Assembly: GCA_009839325.1 (NCBI GenBank)
Contig: VXPW01000100.1
Coordinates: 1-64,000 of the forward strand
DNA length: 64,000 nucleotides
Direction of reading: 5' to 3'
Source of the DNA: Rhodospirillales bacterium
GTDB lineage: Bacteria > Pseudomonadota > Alphaproteobacteria > TMED109
The position numbers and the translations under genes were made by a program. The notes beneath the pieces were generated by a model, which ran no database searches, had not been told where the DNA came from, and worked only from the letters and a program-made list of their open reading frames with translations. Positions 1 through 9,447 of the stretch are shown here, in pieces. Each line of letters begins with the position of its first letter. Position 1 is the first letter of the stretch.

Positions 1-60
<60 letters not shown>

Positions 61-486
61 TCGCAGTTCACGTGCCGCCGATGCACGTCTCGTGACCATG
101 CCGACCCTTGCTCACGGGTTCTTGTTGTTGGTCTTCGGGCACCGACGCCCTGGCGCGCGGGCGATTTCAGGTGGACCACACTCCCCGAAGACCGGGGCGC
201 GCTGCCGGCCGGTCACTCAGGCGGGTCCGAATGCGGGAGCTGCAATCCGCGCTTGCGACCGCAGGATGCCGGACGACATCGGGCGATGAGTCGCGGTCGG
301 CCCGACAAGGAAATCGCTCGGTGAGCGGCACGCTCCCGGCGGCGCGCACGCCGGAGCTTCGGTGGCGTGCCTTCGGCCATGTGGTGGAGCGTCATCCGGC
401 GATGTGCTAGACCCGTTCCGACGTCGGATCGGGCGCGCGGCTGCTTCCGGGCGCAGACGAACCGCGCAGATAGGGGAACACTGACC
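61..486. other. Non-coding or unresolved leader, no gene recognised
   Basis: Several overlapping short frames are open here in both directions, as expected in GC-rich DNA. None has a convincing Shine-Dalgarno sequence, hydrophobic pattern or recognisable motif. The only useful signal is AGGGGA at 472-477, which serves as ribosome binding site for the hydrolase starting at 487. No tRNA or strong hairpin was seen. Confidence 0.5.
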
Positions 487-1320
487 GTGGGCCATGCAAC
501 CGCGCGCGACGGGGTCAAGCTGTACTACGAAGAAACCGGTACCGGAGTGCCGATCCTCTTCATTCATGAGTTCGCAGGCGACCACCGCGCGTGGGAACCG
601 CAATTGGGGCATTTCGGTCGACGGCGACGATGTATCGTTTATTCGGCACGCGGCTACCCGAATTCCGACGTTCCACCGGACGTCGGAAGCTATTCACAGG
701 AACTGGCCCGCGATGACGCGCTGGCCGTCCTCGACCACTTGGAAGTCGAGCGCGCACATATCGTTGGGCTGTCGATGGGCGGGTTCGCCACGCTTCATTT
801 CGGTCTCGCCTATCCCGACCGCGCACTGTCACTCACGGTCTGTGGTTGTGGTTATGGCGCGGAGCCCGATACGCGCGACGAATTCCGGTCGCTCTCGCTG
901 GAAGTGGCGAGCAGCTTCGAGAATCGGGGAGCGGCCGGCTTCGCCGAGGAATACGGTTCGGGGTCCGGGAGGGAGAATTTCATGCGGAAGGACCCGCGAG
1001 GTTGGCGGGCCTTCGTTGCACGACTTGCCGAGCACTCGGACGCTGGGTCGGCGCTGACGCAGCGAGGCGTCCAGGCGGAGCGTCCAGGCCTCTGGGACCT
1101 CGAAGATCGCATTCGTGCCGTCGAGCTTCCGACGCTGATTGTTTCCGGGGATGACGACCAGCGATGCCTGGTCCCGGGTTTGTTTCTGAAGCGGTGTATC
1201 AGCAAGGCGCGACTCTTCGTGATGCCGGATACAGGTCATGTGCTCAATCTGGAAGATCCGGCATTGTTCAACATGGTGCTTGAAGGCTTCTTGGCAGACG
1301 TCGAGGCCGGGAAGACCTAG
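487..1320 (+). CDS. Alpha/beta-fold hydrolase
   Basis: 277-residue soluble alpha/beta hydrolase with no signal peptide. The nucleophile elbow GLSMGG puts the catalytic serine at about residue 96. The acid lies in SGDDD (residues 222-224) and the base is the histidine of GHVLNLEDP (about 251), giving the Ser-Asp-His order of the family. The oxyanion segment is FIHEFAGD. GTG at 487 is chosen because AGGGGA lies 9 bases upstream; an ATG 40 codons earlier would add an unlikely Arg-rich tail. Relatives include 3-oxoadipate enol-lactonases and esterases, and the substrate cannot be told. A strong hairpin follows the stop, so it is probably monocistronic. Confidence 0.88.
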   Translation: MGHATARDGVKLYYEETGTGVPILFIHEFAGDHRAWEPQLGHFGRRRRCIVYSARGYPNSDVPPDVGSYSQELARDDALAVLDHLEVERAHIVGLSMGGFATLHFGLAYPDRALSLTVCGCGYGAEPDTRDEFRSLSLEVASSFENRGAAGFAEEYGSGSGRENFMRKDPRGWRAFVARLAEHSDAGSALTQRGVQAERPGLWDLEDRIRAVELPTLIVSGDDDQRCLVPGLFLKRCISKARLFVMPDTGHVLNLEDPALFNMVLEGFLADVEAGKT

Positions 1321-1324
1321 CGAT

Positions 1325-1346
1325 CGCTGCCGGCGCGCCGGCAGCG
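1325..1346 (+). terminator. Perfect 22-base palindrome after hydrolase
   Basis: CGCTGCCGGCG is followed immediately by its exact reverse complement, beginning four bases after the hydrolase stop. In RNA this would be a very stable GC stem. There is no U-tract, so intrinsic termination is uncertain; RNA 3'-end protection or a protein-binding palindrome are alternatives. Confidence 0.4.
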
Positions 1347-1656
1347 CAAGTACTGCGGCTTGAAGCGTGAACGGCGCCGTGATCGTCGCCTGCAGCATCG
1401 CGGCCCCGGGGATGATGCCTGCGCCTGATGCCGAGGACGGGCCTGCTGGACGAGAAGCGGCCGAAGCTTGGTGTCCGGTCCCAGCCAAGGGGAAAACCGC
1501 TGTCAAGTGTCAGGGCGGATAGACCGGGACGGGATTTCCCAACTAGAGTAGGCCTCTCTGGGCGCTGATTCCGCTCACCGTCGTGACGTGTCGACGATGG
1601 TTGTGCTCTGGCCCGATTTTCCAGTTTGTCAAAAACTCTTTCCATCGGAGTATCGC
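1347..1656. other. Intergenic region before amt
   Basis: 310 bases without a supported gene. A frame in phase with amt is open back to 1588, but the signal peptide and Shine-Dalgarno place translation start at 1657. No convincing sigma54 (-24/-12) element was found, although ammonium transporter genes are often NtrC-controlled. Confidence 0.4.
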
Positions 1657-2961
1657 GTGAAAACATTTCGTGTGTCAGGAACGGCTGCTGCTGCCGTTCT
1701 GCTCGGGCCGACCGCGGCCCTCGCCGCACCCTCACCGGACGAGATGGCATTCATATTCAACACGATGTCGTTTCTGGTGAACGGGGCGTTGGTGTGTGCG
1801 ATGGCCATCGGCTTCTGCATGCTGGAAGTCGGCATGGTGCGCACCAAGTCAGCCGGCGCCATCTGCATGAAGAAGGTTGGGCTCTACTCGCTTGCGGCCG
1901 TTACCTACGCACTGCTGGGCTACAACCTGATGTACGACGGTGTCGACGGCGGGTACATCGGCTCATTGAGCCTGTTCGAGGTCGCGGATCCCGCGTCGGA
2001 GACGGCGGAAGCCTCCTATTCGGTCGCTTCTGACTGGTTCTTCCAGATGGTGTTTGTGGGCACCGTGGCATCGATCGTGTCCGGTGCGGTGGCAGAGCGC
2101 GTCAAAGTGTCCGGTTTCCTGTGGGTGGCGTTCGTGATCGTTGCGCTGATCTACCCGATTCAGGGTGCGTGGTCATGGGGCGGCGGCTGGTTGAGCGAAT
2201 TGGGCTTCTCCGATTTTGCCGGCTCCACCATCGTGCACTCCGTTGGCGGTTGGTGCGCGCTTTCGGGCGTGATCCTGCTGGGCGCACGGCGTGGCAAGTA
2301 CTCGCCGGACGGAACCGTGAATCCGATGCAGGCGTCGGCCGTGCCGTTGGTCGCACTCGGCACCTTCGTGCTCTGGCTCGGCTGGCTTGGCTTCAACGGC
2401 GGCTCGCAGCTGGCATTGGCGTCGGTTGAAGACGCCAGCGCGATGTCGCGCGTCTATGCGAACACCTACCTGGCCGGTTGCGGTGGGGCGCTGGCAGCGA
2501 CCGCGGTCTACTACGGGTTCTATCGTCGTCTTGACGTCACACTGATTCTGAATGGCGCGCTGGGTGGCCTGGTGAGCATTACGGCCGAGCCTCTGACGCC
2601 GACCTTCATTCAAGCGATTCTCATCGGCGGTGTCGGTGGAGTCATCGTCGCCGTTGGCGTTCCGTTCCTGGACCGGGTCAAGCTGGACGATGTCGTCGGC
2701 GCCATTCCCGTACATCTGTTCTGCGGGATCTGGGGCACGATCGCGGTTTGCATCACCAATCCCGACGCCAGTTTCGGCGCCCAGCTGACCGGGATCATTG
2801 CCGTCGGGCTATTCGCGTTCCTCGTGAGCATGCTGGCCTGGTACGTGGTGAAGCTCGCCATGGGAATTCGGCTCGATGACGAGGACGAGATGCAGGGTTC
2901 CGATGCGGTGGAAATCGGGCTCGTGTCTTACCCCGAGTTCGTGCCGGGTCGCGCCACGTAA
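1657..2961 (+). CDS. amt: Ammonium transporter (Amt/MEP/Rh family)
   Basis: 434-residue inner-membrane ammonium channel. The N-terminus (MKTFRV, hydrophobic stretch, ALA-APS) is a cleavable signal peptide, as usual for bacterial Amt proteins. About eleven transmembrane helices follow. The family signature around GSTIVHSVGGW carries the first pore histidine (about 194) and PVHLFCGIWGT the second (about 353), the twin-His pair of the conduction path. Start GTG 1657 is preceded by GGAG at 1647-1650. The usual partner glnK is not next to it, so the PII protein must be elsewhere. The C-terminal tail (about 40 residues, DDEDEMQGSD) is the cytoplasmic region contacted by PII in the family. Confidence 0.96.
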   Translation: MKTFRVSGTAAAAVLLGPTAALAAPSPDEMAFIFNTMSFLVNGALVCAMAIGFCMLEVGMVRTKSAGAICMKKVGLYSLAAVTYALLGYNLMYDGVDGGYIGSLSLFEVADPASETAEASYSVASDWFFQMVFVGTVASIVSGAVAERVKVSGFLWVAFVIVALIYPIQGAWSWGGGWLSELGFSDFAGSTIVHSVGGWCALSGVILLGARRGKYSPDGTVNPMQASAVPLVALGTFVLWLGWLGFNGGSQLALASVEDASAMSRVYANTYLAGCGGALAATAVYYGFYRRLDVTLILNGALGGLVSITAEPLTPTFIQAILIGGVGGVIVAVGVPFLDRVKLDDVVGAIPVHLFCGIWGTIAVCITNPDASFGAQLTGIIAVGLFAFLVSMLAWYVVKLAMGIRLDDEDEMQGSDAVEIGLVSYPEFVPGRAT

Positions 2962-3014
2962 TCGGCTAAGCCAGCCGGAACTGGTTATCCGAGTCACGGG
3001 CTGCGACAGCATCC

Positions 3015-3047
3015 CGACGCCTGCCGGGTCCTGCCCGGCGGGCGTCG
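3015..3047 (+). terminator. 14-bp stem-loop after amt
   Basis: CGACGCCTGCCGGG pairs with CCCGGCGGGCGTCG across a 5-base loop, with a single T-G wobble. It starts 53 bases past the amt stop and ends 52 bases before the aminotransferase. It lacks a U-tract but is the only strong structure between the two genes, so it is a candidate terminator or attenuator. Confidence 0.45.
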
Positions 3048-3099
3048 GTCCCGCGAGAACGCAGCCCGTTGACGAAGAGCCCTGCACGCAGCCCTCCTG

Positions 3100-4287
3100 A
3101 TGTCTGTACCCGTAAATCCCCGCCTGTCCCGGCTGGTCGACTATCCGTTTCGGCGGCTGGATCGGTTGCTGGAAGGACTGGAGCCTGCGGCCGATCGTCA
3201 GATCGTGATGTCGATCGGAGAGCCCCAGCACTCGCCGCCGCCTGTCCTTGTCGAGACATTGCAGCGGCACGCAGGCGACTGGGGCCGCTACCCTCCGACC
3301 CGCGGCACCGACGCACTTCGTGCAGCCTGCGCAAACTGGTTGACGCGGCGCTACCGGTTACCCGCGGGCATGGTTGACCCGGATCGGCATGTGCTGCCCG
3401 TGGGAGGAACGCGCGAGGGCTTGTTCGCGGTGGCCCTTGCCGCAATGCCGGAACACAAGAGTGGCCGAACGCCGCTGGTCTTGATGCCGGACCCCTTCTA
3501 TCAGGTGTACCGGGGCGCCGCGGTAGTCGCCGGCGCGGATCCCGTGTTCCTGCCGTGCAGCCGGTCGAGCGGGTTTCTGCCGGATCTTGACGCGATACCG
3601 CACCGCGTGTGGGAGCGCACGGCGCTCTTTTATCTGTGTTCGCCGGCCAATCCGCAGGGTGCCGTGGCTGACGGGCGGTATCTCAGGCGACTGATCGGGC
3701 TGGTGCGGTCGGCCGGCGCGCTTCTGGTCATGGACGAGTGTTACGCCGAAATCTACTGTGATACTCCGCCGTTCGGCGTGATGGAGGCGGCCCGGGAGCT
3801 TGGGGGCGACCTTGCGAACGTGGTCAGTTTTCACTCGCTGTCCAAGCGTTCCAACGTTCCTGGACTGCGCTCCGGATTTGTCGTCGGTGATGCAGCGTTC
3901 CTCGAGGCCTTTCTGCGGATGCGCACCTATGGCGGGGGTCAGCAGCCTCTCCCGGTGCAGGCGGCCGCCACCGAGCTTTGGAACGACGATTCCCACGTCG
4001 AGGACAACCGGGCGCTCTACCGGCAGAAGTTCCAGGCGGCTGGAACCATCCTGGAGGGCCGATTCGGGTTCTATCAACCTGAGGGAGGGTTCTTTCTCTG
4101 GCTTGATGTCGGGAATGGCGAGAAAGCCGCTCGGACTCTCTGGGGCTCGGCCGGCGTAAAGGTGATGCCTGGAGGCTTCCTCTCGAGTGAGGCCGGGGAA
4201 GCAGACCGGCGTATTCGCGTGGCGCTGGTGCCGCCTGCCGATGTTGTACGGAAGGGCCTGGAGCGTCTGTCTGAGGCGCTCGGGTGA
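3100..4287 (+). CDS. dapC: Class I/II aminotransferase, DapC-type (succinyl-DAP transaminase)
   Basis: 395-residue PLP fold type I aminotransferase. It matches the proteobacterial N-succinyldiaminopimelate transaminase pattern: MSIGEPQH near the N-terminus, YPPTRGTDALR, substrate-loop SPANPQG, and the Schiff-base lysine in SLSKRSN at about residue 249, followed by GLRSGF with the phosphate-binding arginine. Such enzymes convert N-succinyl-2-amino-6-ketopimelate to succinyl-DAP in lysine and cell-wall DAP synthesis. An alternative is another class I aminotransferase with broad specificity, since no dap genes are adjacent. Placement just upstream of ftsK is recalled from other alphaproteobacteria. 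Confidence 0.82.
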   Translation: MSVPVNPRLSRLVDYPFRRLDRLLEGLEPAADRQIVMSIGEPQHSPPPVLVETLQRHAGDWGRYPPTRGTDALRAACANWLTRRYRLPAGMVDPDRHVLPVGGTREGLFAVALAAMPEHKSGRTPLVLMPDPFYQVYRGAAVVAGADPVFLPCSRSSGFLPDLDAIPHRVWERTALFYLCSPANPQGAVADGRYLRRLIGLVRSAGALLVMDECYAEIYCDTPPFGVMEAARELGGDLANVVSFHSLSKRSNVPGLRSGFVVGDAAFLEAFLRMRTYGGGQQPLPVQAAATELWNDDSHVEDNRALYRQKFQAAGTILEGRFGFYQPEGGFFLWLDVGNGEKAARTLWGSAGVKVMPGGFLSSEAGEADRRIRVALVPPADVVRKGLERLSEALG

Positions 4288-4463
4288 AAGGAAATCGATG
4301 GCTTCGCGCCGCCCGTTGGGCGACCTTCACACTTGACGGAAGCGTTCGGCAGGCGCACCTTGCGACAAGGGAAATGAACGGGTTTCCAGCACACTGGTAC
4401 TACGGCTCGCTAGAGTTTTCGCCGGATACTCATTCGGCGAGCCGCGTTCGATTGTAGGTCGAG

Positions 4464-6758
4464 TTGACGGATACCGCGGCGAACAAGGCAGGCCGAAGCA
4501 GGTGGCGCCGTCAGTGGACCGACGCCGTATGGGGACTGATGCGGCGGTTCCTGGGAATCTGCCTGCTGGCGGTCGGCGGCGTCCTGCTGATCACGCTGCT
4601 CTCGTCGGATCCGAACGACCCGTCAAGGCTGGTCCATGTGGACCGGGCGCCTGTCAACTGGCTGGGCACACCGGGTGCGCTGGTGAGCGCCGAGCTCAGA
4701 ACGTGGATTGGCATGCCCGCCGCATTGGTGGCGACTTTGGCAGTGCTGGCTTGGGGCTGGCGGATGGTTCGTTCGCGATCGCTTGGCCGGTTCGGTTGGC
4801 GGTTGCTGGCACTTGCGCTTGCCTTGGTACTCGCGACCCTGACAGCTGCGTGGTTTCAGCCTGGTGAAGGGTCGAGTTCGGCGGTGTTGGGCGCCGCGGA
4901 ACTTGTGGGAGCATTCAAGGCGCAGGTTGGGACCGAACTGGCAGATACGTCATGGTTCCAGGCAATCATGGTCACGGTCTGCATGGCGCTGGCCACGATC
5001 GCCTGGCTATACGCTTCTGCCCTGCAGGCGTCGGACTGGGCAGGATTGGTCAGGGGAATCCGTGCGGGCTACGCGGCTGCCCGAAGAATGACCGCCGGTA
5101 TTTCCAGTGACGAGGCAAACGCCCCGGCGCAGCGGGTTGCTCCGACCCTGGGGCCCACGACGGAGGCCGCCAAGGAACGATCACCCAAGAAAAAACGCCG
5201 CCGGGTTCAGACCGCCGGCCCGACACGCGTCGGCCAGCGTGAGGATGAAGAGCGGCAGGCCACGCTGGGGATGGACGACGAAGGTTACCGGCTGCCACCG
5301 CTGGGATTGCTGCGGAAACCGCCGCGATCTGTTCGTGGCGGCGCCGAGGGCCAAGAGGCAAACGCGCGGATGCTGGAGACGGTACTTGCTGAATTCGGGA
5401 TTGCCGGCGTTATCGAGCGGATCCTGTCTGGGCCCGTTGTCACCCGCTACGACTTTGAGCCGGAGCCGGGGATACGATCGCGTCGGGTGATTTCGCTGGC
5501 GCCGGATATTGCGCGGTCGATGTCGGCGCAGGCGGCACGGGTGTCCGTGGTGACCGATCGCAACGCTATTGGCGTCGAACTCCCGAATGCAAAGCGAGAG
5601 ACTGTCTACCTTCGTGAGATTCTCGGCTCAGAGCTGTTCGAGAAACAGCGCGGCAGCCTGGTCATCGCGTTGGGCAAGGACATCAATGGCGAGCCCGTCA
5701 CTGCCGACCTGGCGGGAATGCCGCACCTGCTGATTGCCGGCACGACGGGATCGGGGAAATCCGTCGGTGTGAACGGAATGGTCCTGTCTCTGCTCTACAG
5801 GCTTGCCCCGGATCAGCTGCGACTGATCATGATTGACCCGAAGATGCTTGAGTTCTCCGTGTACGAGGGGATTCCGCATCTTCTGCACCCGGTGGTGACA
5901 GACCCGAAAAAATCGGTTGCCGCACTGCGCTGGGCGGTGCGCGAAATGAACTCGCGCTATCAGACCATGTCGCTGCTGCAGGTCCGCAACGTGGAAGCCT
6001 ATAACCGCAAGGTCGAGGGCGCTGTTGCGCGCGGACGAAAGCTGTCGCGCGAGGTACAGACCGGATTCGATGCCGAGACCGGTAAGCCTGTCTATGAGCT
6101 TCAGACCATCGAGCCCGAGCCGTTTCCATATCTCGTCATTGTCGTGGATGAGATGGCTGACCTGATGCTCAGCGCCGGCAAGGATTTTGAGCTTGCTATC
6201 CAGGCGCTGGCGCAGAAAGCACGCGCTGCCGGAATCCACCTGATCGTCGCCACCCAGCGACCGTCGGTGGACGTTGTGACCGGCACGATCAAGGCAAACC
6301 TTCCCTGCCGGATCAGCTTTCAGGTGTCGTCTGCCACCGACAGCAGAACCGTTCTCGGAGACCAGGGAGCCGAACAATTACTCGGGAAGGGAGACATGCT
6401 CTATCAGCGGGCCGGCGGGAAGATGCAGCGGGTGCACGGGCCTTTCGTCAGCGACGAAGAGGTTGAACGGGTAGCCGACTTCCTCCGGAACCTGGGAATA
6501 TCGACGGAATACAACCTCGACGTAACCGAAGAAGTCAGCGATGCCCAACCTCTGGACTCCTCCGAGGAAACCGGGCGCGATGCCCTCTACGATGACGCGG
6601 TCGCCCTGTTGCGGCACAAGGGCAAGGCCTCGACCAGCTTTCTGCAACGCCATCTCCAGATCGGGTACAACCGTGCGGCCCGTATGATCGATCAGCTTGA
6701 AAGCGACGGGATCGTGAGCCCAGCCGACCACACCGGTAAGCGTGAAGTGATTGGTTGA
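4464..6758 (+). CDS. ftsK: DNA translocase FtsK
   Basis: 764 residues. Four N-terminal membrane helices lie within residues ~26-187, followed by a short basic linker (KKKRRRV) much shorter than in E. coli. The alpha-beta motor has Walker A GTTGSGKS at 426-433, Walker B-type VVDEMADL, and an ATQRPS sensor region. A C-terminal winged-helix gamma domain spans about the last 65 residues (ALLRHKGKASTS to the end) and would read KOPS-type polarity sequences. The protein couples septation to clearing and resolving chromosome termini at XerCD/dif. The first in-frame start that keeps the membrane domain is TTG 4464, with only a weak AGGTCGAG upstream, so the exact start is uncertain. lolA follows 13 bases downstream. 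Confidence 0.95.
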   Translation: MTDTAANKAGRSRWRRQWTDAVWGLMRRFLGICLLAVGGVLLITLLSSDPNDPSRLVHVDRAPVNWLGTPGALVSAELRTWIGMPAALVATLAVLAWGWRMVRSRSLGRFGWRLLALALALVLATLTAAWFQPGEGSSSAVLGAAELVGAFKAQVGTELADTSWFQAIMVTVCMALATIAWLYASALQASDWAGLVRGIRAGYAAARRMTAGISSDEANAPAQRVAPTLGPTTEAAKERSPKKKRRRVQTAGPTRVGQREDEERQATLGMDDEGYRLPPLGLLRKPPRSVRGGAEGQEANARMLETVLAEFGIAGVIERILSGPVVTRYDFEPEPGIRSRRVISLAPDIARSMSAQAARVSVVTDRNAIGVELPNAKRETVYLREILGSELFEKQRGSLVIALGKDINGEPVTADLAGMPHLLIAGTTGSGKSVGVNGMVLSLLYRLAPDQLRLIMIDPKMLEFSVYEGIPHLLHPVVTDPKKSVAALRWAVREMNSRYQTMSLLQVRNVEAYNRKVEGAVARGRKLSREVQTGFDAETGKPVYELQTIEPEPFPYLVIVVDEMADLMLSAGKDFELAIQALAQKARAAGIHLIVATQRPSVDVVTGTIKANLPCRISFQVSSATDSRTVLGDQGAEQLLGKGDMLYQRAGGKMQRVHGPFVSDEEVERVADFLRNLGISTEYNLDVTEEVSDAQPLDSSEETGRDALYDDAVALLRHKGKASTSFLQRHLQIGYNRAARMIDQLESDGIVSPADHTGKREVIG

Positions 6759-6771
6759 CCGGGATGCGAAC

Positions 6772-7446
6772 GTGAGGCGGGTCCTCGGCGCACTGCTGCT
6801 GTGCGGGCTGCTGTGCGGCGGCCATGTCGAGGCCGCACAAGCCGACTCGCGCTTGGATCGAGTGTGGTCCTTCCTCGAGACGCTTCCGCCACTGACCGCT
6901 CGGTTTGTCCAGCAGGAACCGGACGGTACGCTCCGAAAGGGCTGGATCGCGGTCTCCCCGCCGGGGCGAGCCCGTATAGAGTACGAGCCGCCCGACAACA
7001 CCGTTCTGGTGGCCAACGGAACGTATCTGGTCTACCACAATCCAGATGCGGGTCAGACGGCACACTTCCTGTTGGACCAATTGCCGTTGCGGGTGCTGTT
7101 CGAGGGCCGACGTCCAACCGCTGACGACAACCTGCAGATCCTGCAGGTTGCCGAACGCAATGAATTTCTCGTCGTTCGGATCGCCGCGCTTGATGATGAT
7201 GGCGTCCAGATTCCTGGCTGGATTGAACTCGTGTTCTTGCAGGAACCCTTTGGGCTCGCCGGTTGGAAGCTGGTTGACGTGCAGCAGCGCTCGACGGTGG
7301 TGGTCCTGGAAGACTTGGCCGCTGCCGAATTCGCTGCGCACGACATGTTCAGCTTGTCGGACGACATGATTCAGCGCGGCGACCTCTGGCGCGGGCCATG
7401 GGCTCAGCGGAGGGTATTGCCGGGCAATCCTCGCGGCATCCGCTAG
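6772..7446 (+). CDS. lolA: Outer-membrane lipoprotein carrier LolA
   Basis: 224-residue periplasmic chaperone that ferries lipoproteins from LolCDE to the outer membrane. It has an N-terminal signal peptide (hydrophobic ALLLCGLLCGG, AQA-D). The LolA pattern follows: LPPLTARFVQQEPDGTLRKG, then PGRARIEYEPPDN, and late repeats of beta-strands ending before LSDDM. Start GTG 6772 has GGGA about seven bases upstream and gives a proper signal sequence; the TTG 21 bases earlier would overlap ftsK. The ftsK-lolA pairing is conserved in alphaproteobacteria. An xth gene that often follows is missing; the strand switches instead to the aap cluster. Confidence 0.92.
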   Translation: MRRVLGALLLCGLLCGGHVEAAQADSRLDRVWSFLETLPPLTARFVQQEPDGTLRKGWIAVSPPGRARIEYEPPDNTVLVANGTYLVYHNPDAGQTAHFLLDQLPLRVLFEGRRPTADDNLQILQVAERNEFLVVRIAALDDDGVQIPGWIELVFLQEPFGLAGWKLVDVQQRSTVVVLEDLAAAEFAAHDMFSLSDDMIQRGDLWRGPWAQRRVLPGNPRGIR

Positions 7447-7548
7447 ACGTCGGTCACAGCCCGCGAGCGGCTCCGGTCGCTGTCAGGGCAGCGTCGGACA
7501 GGAGTTCAGGAGCGCGCCAGCGACGGCGCCGGTGTCAGGCGCGGTGCC

Positions 7549-8322
7549 CTAGTGTCTGAGAATCTGGCTGAGGAACAATTTTGTCCGGTCGGACTGCGGA
7601 TTGTTGAAGAAGGCGTCCGGGGTGTTTTCCTCCACGATCTGCCCGTCATCCATGAAGATCATGCGATCGGCGACTTGCGCAGCAAACCCCATTTCGTGCG
7701 ACACGATGATCATCGTCATGCCGCTTTCGGCCAAGTCCGTCATGACATCAAGAACTTCCTTGATCATTTCGGGATCCAGCGCTGAAGTCGGTTCGTCGAA
7801 CAGCATCACGCGCGGTTCCATGCACAGAGCCCTGGCAATGGCCGCTCGTTGCTGCTGGCCTCCCGACAGCTGACCGGGATACTTGGTGGATTGGTCGAGA
7901 ATTTGCACCCGGTCAAGAAGTCTCTTGGCGATCTCTTCAGCCTCCTGACGCGGCATGTTCCGAACCCAAATCGGACCCAGAGTGCAGTTCTCGAGAACGG
8001 TCAAGTGCGGGAAGAGATTGAACTGTTGGAATACCATCCCGATATCGCGCCGAACCAGATCGATGTTCTTGAGGTTCCGCGTCAGTTGCGTGCCATCGAC
8101 GGTAATGGAGCCTTCTTGATGGTCTTCCAGCCGGTTGATGCACCGAATCAGCGTCGATTTTCCGGATCCCGACGGACCGCAGATGACGACACGTTCTTGG
8201 GATGCGATTGACAGGTTGATGTCGCGAAGGACGTGGAACGCTCCGAACCACTTGTTGAGGTTCGAGATCTGAATAAGCGGGGCGGCCGGCGCGTTGGAGG
8301 ACTCGGGGGTGGCGGTCGACAT
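7549..8322 (-). CDS. aapP: Amino-acid ABC transporter ATP-binding protein
   Basis: 257-residue polar amino-acid ABC ATPase. Walker A is GPSGSGKST, the Q-loop FQQFNLFPH, the signature LSGGQQQR, Walker B VMLFDEP and the switch histidine VSHEMGFA, all intact. It powers the AapQM permease. It is the last gene of aapJQMP, 12 bases after aapM, with AGGAG upstream of its ATG. Gene order J-Q-M-P and the permease types identify the general L-amino-acid (Aap/Bzt) system rather than a histidine or glutamine-only importer. Confidence 0.95.
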   Translation of the reverse strand: MSTATPESSNAPAAPLIQISNLNKWFGAFHVLRDINLSIASQERVVICGPSGSGKSTLIRCINRLEDHQEGSITVDGTQLTRNLKNIDLVRRDIGMVFQQFNLFPHLTVLENCTLGPIWVRNMPRQEAEEIAKRLLDRVQILDQSTKYPGQLSGGQQQRAAIARALCMEPRVMLFDEPTSALDPEMIKEVLDVMTDLAESGMTMIIVSHEMGFAAQVADRMIFMDDGQIVEENTPDAFFNNPQSDRTKLFLSQILRH

Positions 8323-8334
8323 GGCGCGGCGCTC

Positions 8335-9447
8335 CTAGTGACGGTCCTGGCTCAGCTGCTTTTCCAGTGAGACCGAATAACGAGACATGAGGAAGCAAAT
8401 GACGAAGAACACCGCGGCCGAGAACAAGTAGGCCTCATGGTCGACGTCCCCGATCCAGTCCGGATTGGTCTGCAGCAAGCGGGCATGGCCCAGGAGATCA
8501 AACAGGCCGATGATGATAACCAGCGTGGTGTCTTTGAATAAGCCGATAAACGTGTTGACGATCCCCGGAATTGAGATCCGTAGCGCCTGCGGAAGAACGA
8601 TGAGACGCATCGTCTGCCAGTACCCCAGCCCCACGGCCTGCGCCCCCTCGATCTGCCCTTTTGGAATGGCCTGCAGGCCGCCGCGCACGACTTCCGCCAT
8701 GTAGGCCGAGGCAAACAGGGTCACCATGATGATCACCCGCAGCAACTGATCGAGCGATACCTCCGGCGGGAGGAACAGCTGCAAGAGCACGATGGCGACG
8801 AACAGGAGCGTAATCAGCGGGACGCCCCGAACGGCCTCGATGAAAGTGATCGAGAGAAGTCGGATGACCGGCAGGCGCGACTGGCGTCCCAGTGCCAGCA
8901 GAATTCCGACGGGAAGAGACAGCACGATGCCGGTGAGCCCAACGACCATGTTGAGCATGAAGCCGCCGAATTTGTCTGTCGAAATTACCTCGAGGCCAAA
9001 GCCGCCGACGAGGAGATAGGCTGCAAGTAACGGGTAGACATACGAGAACCAGCGCCCGAACTTGGCTCCGGGCAAGTTGTCGACCAGCACATACAGCAGT
9101 GCCGGAACGAGGAGCAATGCGGTGACGTTGACCCGCCAGTGCGCGTCAGCAGGGTAGAACCCGTAGAAGAACTGTCCCAGACGCTGATCGAGCCAGGCCC
9201 AGCACGCGCCAACTCCCGAACACACGGCCCCGGTGTCGCCGGAGAACTGCGCGTCGATCAATCCCCAGGCGACGAATGGCGGAACGATCAGCGCGAGCAG
9301 CGCCGCCGAAACCAGCGTCAATGCCGTGTTGCCGTAACTCGAGAACAAATTGATGCGGAGCCAGCCGACGATGCCGACCTCTGTGATCGGCGCCGGGCGC
9401 TCAGGCAGCATTTCGCCTTGGTCTCGGAAGAACATCCGGTCGTTCAC
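8335..9447 (-). CDS. aapM: Amino-acid ABC transporter permease AapM
   Basis: 370-residue HisM-type inner-membrane permease. The first ~130 residues hold extra hydrophobic segments and a periplasmic insert (FSGDTGAVCSG, GACWAW), typical of AapM/BztC. The C-terminal half is the conserved permease core with the EAA loop EGAQAVGLGYWQTMRLIVLPQA. It pairs with AapQ to form the heterodimeric channel. Its start overlaps the aapQ stop by four bases (ATGA), indicating translational coupling. Confidence 0.94.
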   Translation of the reverse strand: MNDRMFFRDQGEMLPERPAPITEVGIVGWLRINLFSSYGNTALTLVSAALLALIVPPFVAWGLIDAQFSGDTGAVCSGVGACWAWLDQRLGQFFYGFYPADAHWRVNVTALLLVPALLYVLVDNLPGAKFGRWFSYVYPLLAAYLLVGGFGLEVISTDKFGGFMLNMVVGLTGIVLSLPVGILLALGRQSRLPVIRLLSITFIEAVRGVPLITLLFVAIVLLQLFLPPEVSLDQLLRVIIMVTLFASAYMAEVVRGGLQAIPKGQIEGAQAVGLGYWQTMRLIVLPQALRISIPGIVNTFIGLFKDTTLVIIIGLFDLLGHARLLQTNPDWIGDVDHEAYLFSAAVFFVICFLMSRYSVSLEKQLSQDRH

